A program made the position numbers and the translations under genes. Below, piece by piece: positions 40,735-42,266 of a stretch of DNA of 42,266 nucleotides. The notes beneath the pieces were generated by a model. The model searched no databases and was not told where the DNA came from. It was given only the letters and a program-made list of their open reading frames with translations. The DNA is from Alg239-R122 sp041746135 (GTDB lineage Bacteria; Pseudomonadota; Alphaproteobacteria; Sphingomonadales; Sphingomonadaceae), in contig JBGTHQ010000006.1 in the NCBI GenBank assembly GCA_041746135.1, forward strand, positions 1-42,266, written 5' to 3'. The first letter of the stretch is position 1, and each line of letters begins with the position of its first letter.

Positions 40735-41094
40735 ATGCGCACTCAAGAAACCGTCGCCTCGATGCTGTGCCCAGTATGCCAGACCGGCCTGTCCATGTCT
40801 GACAGAAGCGGCGTCGAGATCGACTTTTGCCCGTCCTGCCGCGGCGTATGGCTGGACCGAGGCGAACTCGACAAGATCATCGAACGCACCGCTGCGCCAA
40901 CTATCCGTGACGTGGATAGCGGGCAAAACCGGGATCGGCGGGGAAGCGCGGGCGGGCTGATGGGCATGGCCGCATCGATGCTTCATGGCGATGACGACCG
41001 GTATGATCGCCACCGCGATGATCGATATGATGACCGTTATGACAATCGGCGCCCGAAGAAAAAGAAATCGCTATTGTCCGAATTTTTCGACTGA
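40735..41094 (+). CDS. TFIIB-type zinc-ribbon protein
   Basis: 119 residues. The zf-TFIIB module is Cys12-x2-Cys15 (LCPVCQTGL) and Cys32-x2-Cys35 (IDFCPSCRGVWLDRGELDKII), one zinc ribbon. The remainder is a Gly-rich linker, a low-complexity Asp/Arg/Tyr stretch (HRDDRYDDRYDNRR) and a basic tail KKKKSLLSEFF. Cytosolic. Function unknown. It is 3 bases after the Bax-inhibitor gene, so translationally linked; the pairing of TMBIM and zinc-ribbon genes suggests a shared process. Confidence 0.85.
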   Translation: MRTQETVASMLCPVCQTGLSMSDRSGVEIDFCPSCRGVWLDRGELDKIIERTAAPTIRDVDSGQNRDRRGSAGGLMGMAASMLHGDDDRYDRHRDDRYDDRYDNRRPKKKKSLLSEFFD

Positions 41095-41103
41095 TCGTCA
41101 GCG

Positions 41104-41135
41104 GTGGCTGGTCCTTTTCCGAAGGGACCGGCCAC
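41104..41135 (+). other. 11-bp intercistronic hairpin
   Basis: GTGGCTGGTCC (41104-41114) pairs with GGACCGGCCAC (41125-41135), one G-U pair, loop of 10. No T-tract follows, so complete termination is unlikely; it may be an mRNA-stability or attenuation element between the zinc-ribbon gene and the small membrane gene. Confidence 0.55.
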
Positions 41136-41185
41136 TCGTCCGCCAATTCAATGCGCCTTCGTGCCTTGCACCTTAAGGTCGATCT

Positions 41186-41449
41186 ATGACCGTATTATTC
41201 CTGCTGTTCGACCTGTCCATTGTCGCGGCGGCGTTTCTCTCTGGCATGTTCTGGTGGCTGGCAAGCTGGAAGCGGCTGCGCCGTATCTGCCGTGACGAGA
41301 TGCTCGACCACGCGGATTTCAGCCGGTTGGTGGTCGCCCATAATCGAACCCAGATTTCAAACGCGCGAGCGGCCATCGCGACAGCTATCGCCGGGATACT
41401 GGCCGCAATTCGCTTGTCCGGAAACATGATTGCCGAGGTAATTGCTTGA
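41186..41449 (+). CDS. small two-helix membrane protein, unknown function
   Basis: 87 residues. First hydrophobic segment VLFLLFDLSIVAAAFLSGMFWWLA, a polar middle with RLRRICRDEMLDHADFSRLVVAH, and a second moderately hydrophobic segment (RAAIATAIAGILAAIRL). No family recognised. No strong Shine-Dalgarno is seen; CTTAAGGTC lies about 13 bases upstream. Its stop overlaps the TTG start of the antiporter gene (TTGA, 41446-41449), so it may be an accessory subunit or simply a coupled upstream gene. Confidence 0.65.
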   Translation: MTVLFLLFDLSIVAAAFLSGMFWWLASWKRLRRICRDEMLDHADFSRLVVAHNRTQISNARAAIATAIAGILAAIRLSGNMIAEVIA

Positions 41450-42266
41450 CCATTTTACTCATAATTGTCGGCCTGGTCCTGCTTGCCGTTGGCGGTGACA
41501 TCCTTGTGCGCGGTGCAGTGGGCATTGCCTCGCGGCTTGGCGTATCGCCCTTGTTAGCCGGACTGACCATTGTCGGTTTCGGCACTTCGACACCCGAACT
41601 GGTCACAAGCCTGTTTGCCGCTTTTGACGGTGCACCAGGTATTGCGATGGGTAACGTGGTCGGCTCCAACATTGCCAACATTTTACTGATCCTGGGCGTT
41701 TCGGCCCTGATACTGCCCTTGGCGATAAACCCTGCGGCATTCCGGCGCGACGGACGGGCGCTGGCAGGGGCAACCCTTGCCTGTTTGGCTGCAGTGCTTT
41801 TCGGCTTCCTCAACCGCCCGGTCGGCTTCAGCCTGCTGGTCCTTCTGGTTGGCTACATTGTCTGGGCGTATCGAAGCGAACGCCGCCTCCCCGATGCAGA
41901 AGCGATGATGCATGAACATGTTGCTGCTGACGCTGCCACCCCTGGGTTCAGCCTGCTCGCCGCTTCGGGCCTGGCCGTGACGGGAATTATCGGCACGATC
42001 ATCGGTGCGCGCCTGCTCGTCGATGGTGCCATCGAAATCGCTCGCGACTTCGGAGCTACCGAAACCGTGATTGGCCTCACTGTCGTTGCGGTAGGCACAT
42101 CGCTGCCCGAGCTGGTTGCGTGCGTCATTGCAGCTTTGCGCCGACATCCGGATGTTGTGCTGGGCAATATTATCGGTTCGAACATCTACAATATTCTCGG
42201 TATTCTCGGGGTTACCGCCGTAGTTCATCCAATCTCGATCCCATCAGAAATCGCTTCCTTCGACAT
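41446..42266 (+). CDS. calcium/sodium antiporter (CaCA family), 3' end outside window
   Basis: At least 273 codons from a TTG start at 41446 with GAGGT 7 bases upstream; the frame is open to the window end. It shows the two inverted alpha repeats of the Ca2+/cation antiporter superfamily: VGFGTSTPELVTSLFAAFDG followed by GNVVGSNIANILLILG, and VAVGTSLPELVACVIAALRR followed by GNIIGSNIYNILGILG. A cytosolic loop (RSERRLPDAEAMMHEHV) lies between. Resembles YrbG/CaxA-type Na+/Ca2+ exchangers that export Ca2+. Acts in the inner membrane. Overlaps the preceding small ORF by 4 bases; the C-terminus is missing here. Confidence 0.92.
   Translation, partial: MTILLIIVGLVLLAVGGDILVRGAVGIASRLGVSPLLAGLTIVGFGTSTPELVTSLFAAFDGAPGIAMGNVVGSNIANILLILGVSALILPLAINPAAFRRDGRALAGATLACLAAVLFGFLNRPVGFSLLVLLVGYIVWAYRSERRLPDAEAMMHEHVAADAATPGFSLLAASGLAVTGIIGTIIGARLLVDGAIEIARDFGATETVIGLTVVAVGTSLPELVACVIAALRRHPDVVLGNIIGSNIYNILGILGVTAVVHPISIPSEIASFD

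Noticed and set aside
1..42266. CRISPR array, rRNA, complete IS element, transposase
   Set aside because: No regularly spaced direct repeats, rRNA segments or transposase motifs were seen on either strand; the only repeats are the two REPIN-like copies and small operator repeats.

Overview
The window looks like chromosomal DNA of an alphaproteobacterium, most likely of the order Sphingomonadales; the genus cannot be read from it. Pointers are DUF1489 and DUF3035 proteins, the run ribF-ileS-lspA-DUF3035 lipoprotein, an AsnC/Lrp regulator divergent from phenylalanine hydroxylase, a fused PabB-PabC protein, moderately high GC and frequent ATGA/TTGA stop-start overlaps. Gene content is mostly housekeeping with a few accessory patches.

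Region by region. 1-228: the 3' half of a tRNA-Gly(GCC) whose 5' half is missing, best explained as the far end of an element integrated to the left. 229-6082: a class IV aminotransferase with a sulfotransferase-like partner, an aldo/keto reductase, an FMN-reductase-like flavoprotein, a Crp/Fnr regulator, two overlapping small ORFs and an AsnC/Lrp regulator. 6196-10169: phhA, pabBC and an aminotransferase in one tight run on aromatic, chorismate and pterin chemistry. 10330-14165: a 51-residue membrane or exported peptide coupled to periplasmic MsrA, a Zur-like repressor, dxs and a small membrane-anchored protein. 14198-15054: a hotdog thioesterase divergent from an HxlR regulator. 15119-24116, all minus strand: cyclophilin; purE-purK-folA; a membrane dipeptidase; ribF, ileS, lspA and a lipoprotein. 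Two REPIN-like double hairpins lie here, one of them inside the ileS reading frame. 24275-36076: mgtE, DUF1489, a CPBP protease, FrnE-like protein, nudC with a serine hydrolase, mutY, a DUF721/DciA-like protein, a DsbA-like lipoprotein and smc. 36084-39990 is the most accessory part: a brnTA toxin-antitoxin pair, soxR with a textbook SoxR box facing a VOC protein, gene-poor DNA with ORF remnants, and an unrecognised secreted HExxH protein.

From about 39865 to the end is the most intriguing stretch: a leader RNA with several mutually exclusive helices reaching the Shine-Dalgarno of a Bax-inhibitor-1-like gene, followed by a zinc-ribbon protein, a small membrane protein and a Na+/Ca2+ antiporter that runs off the window. 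These genes may form a cation (possibly Ca2+) homeostasis cluster under a structured RNA switch; that function is inference.

All calls rest on reading translated motifs and DNA patterns by eye. No database search, RNA folding or promoter scoring was possible.
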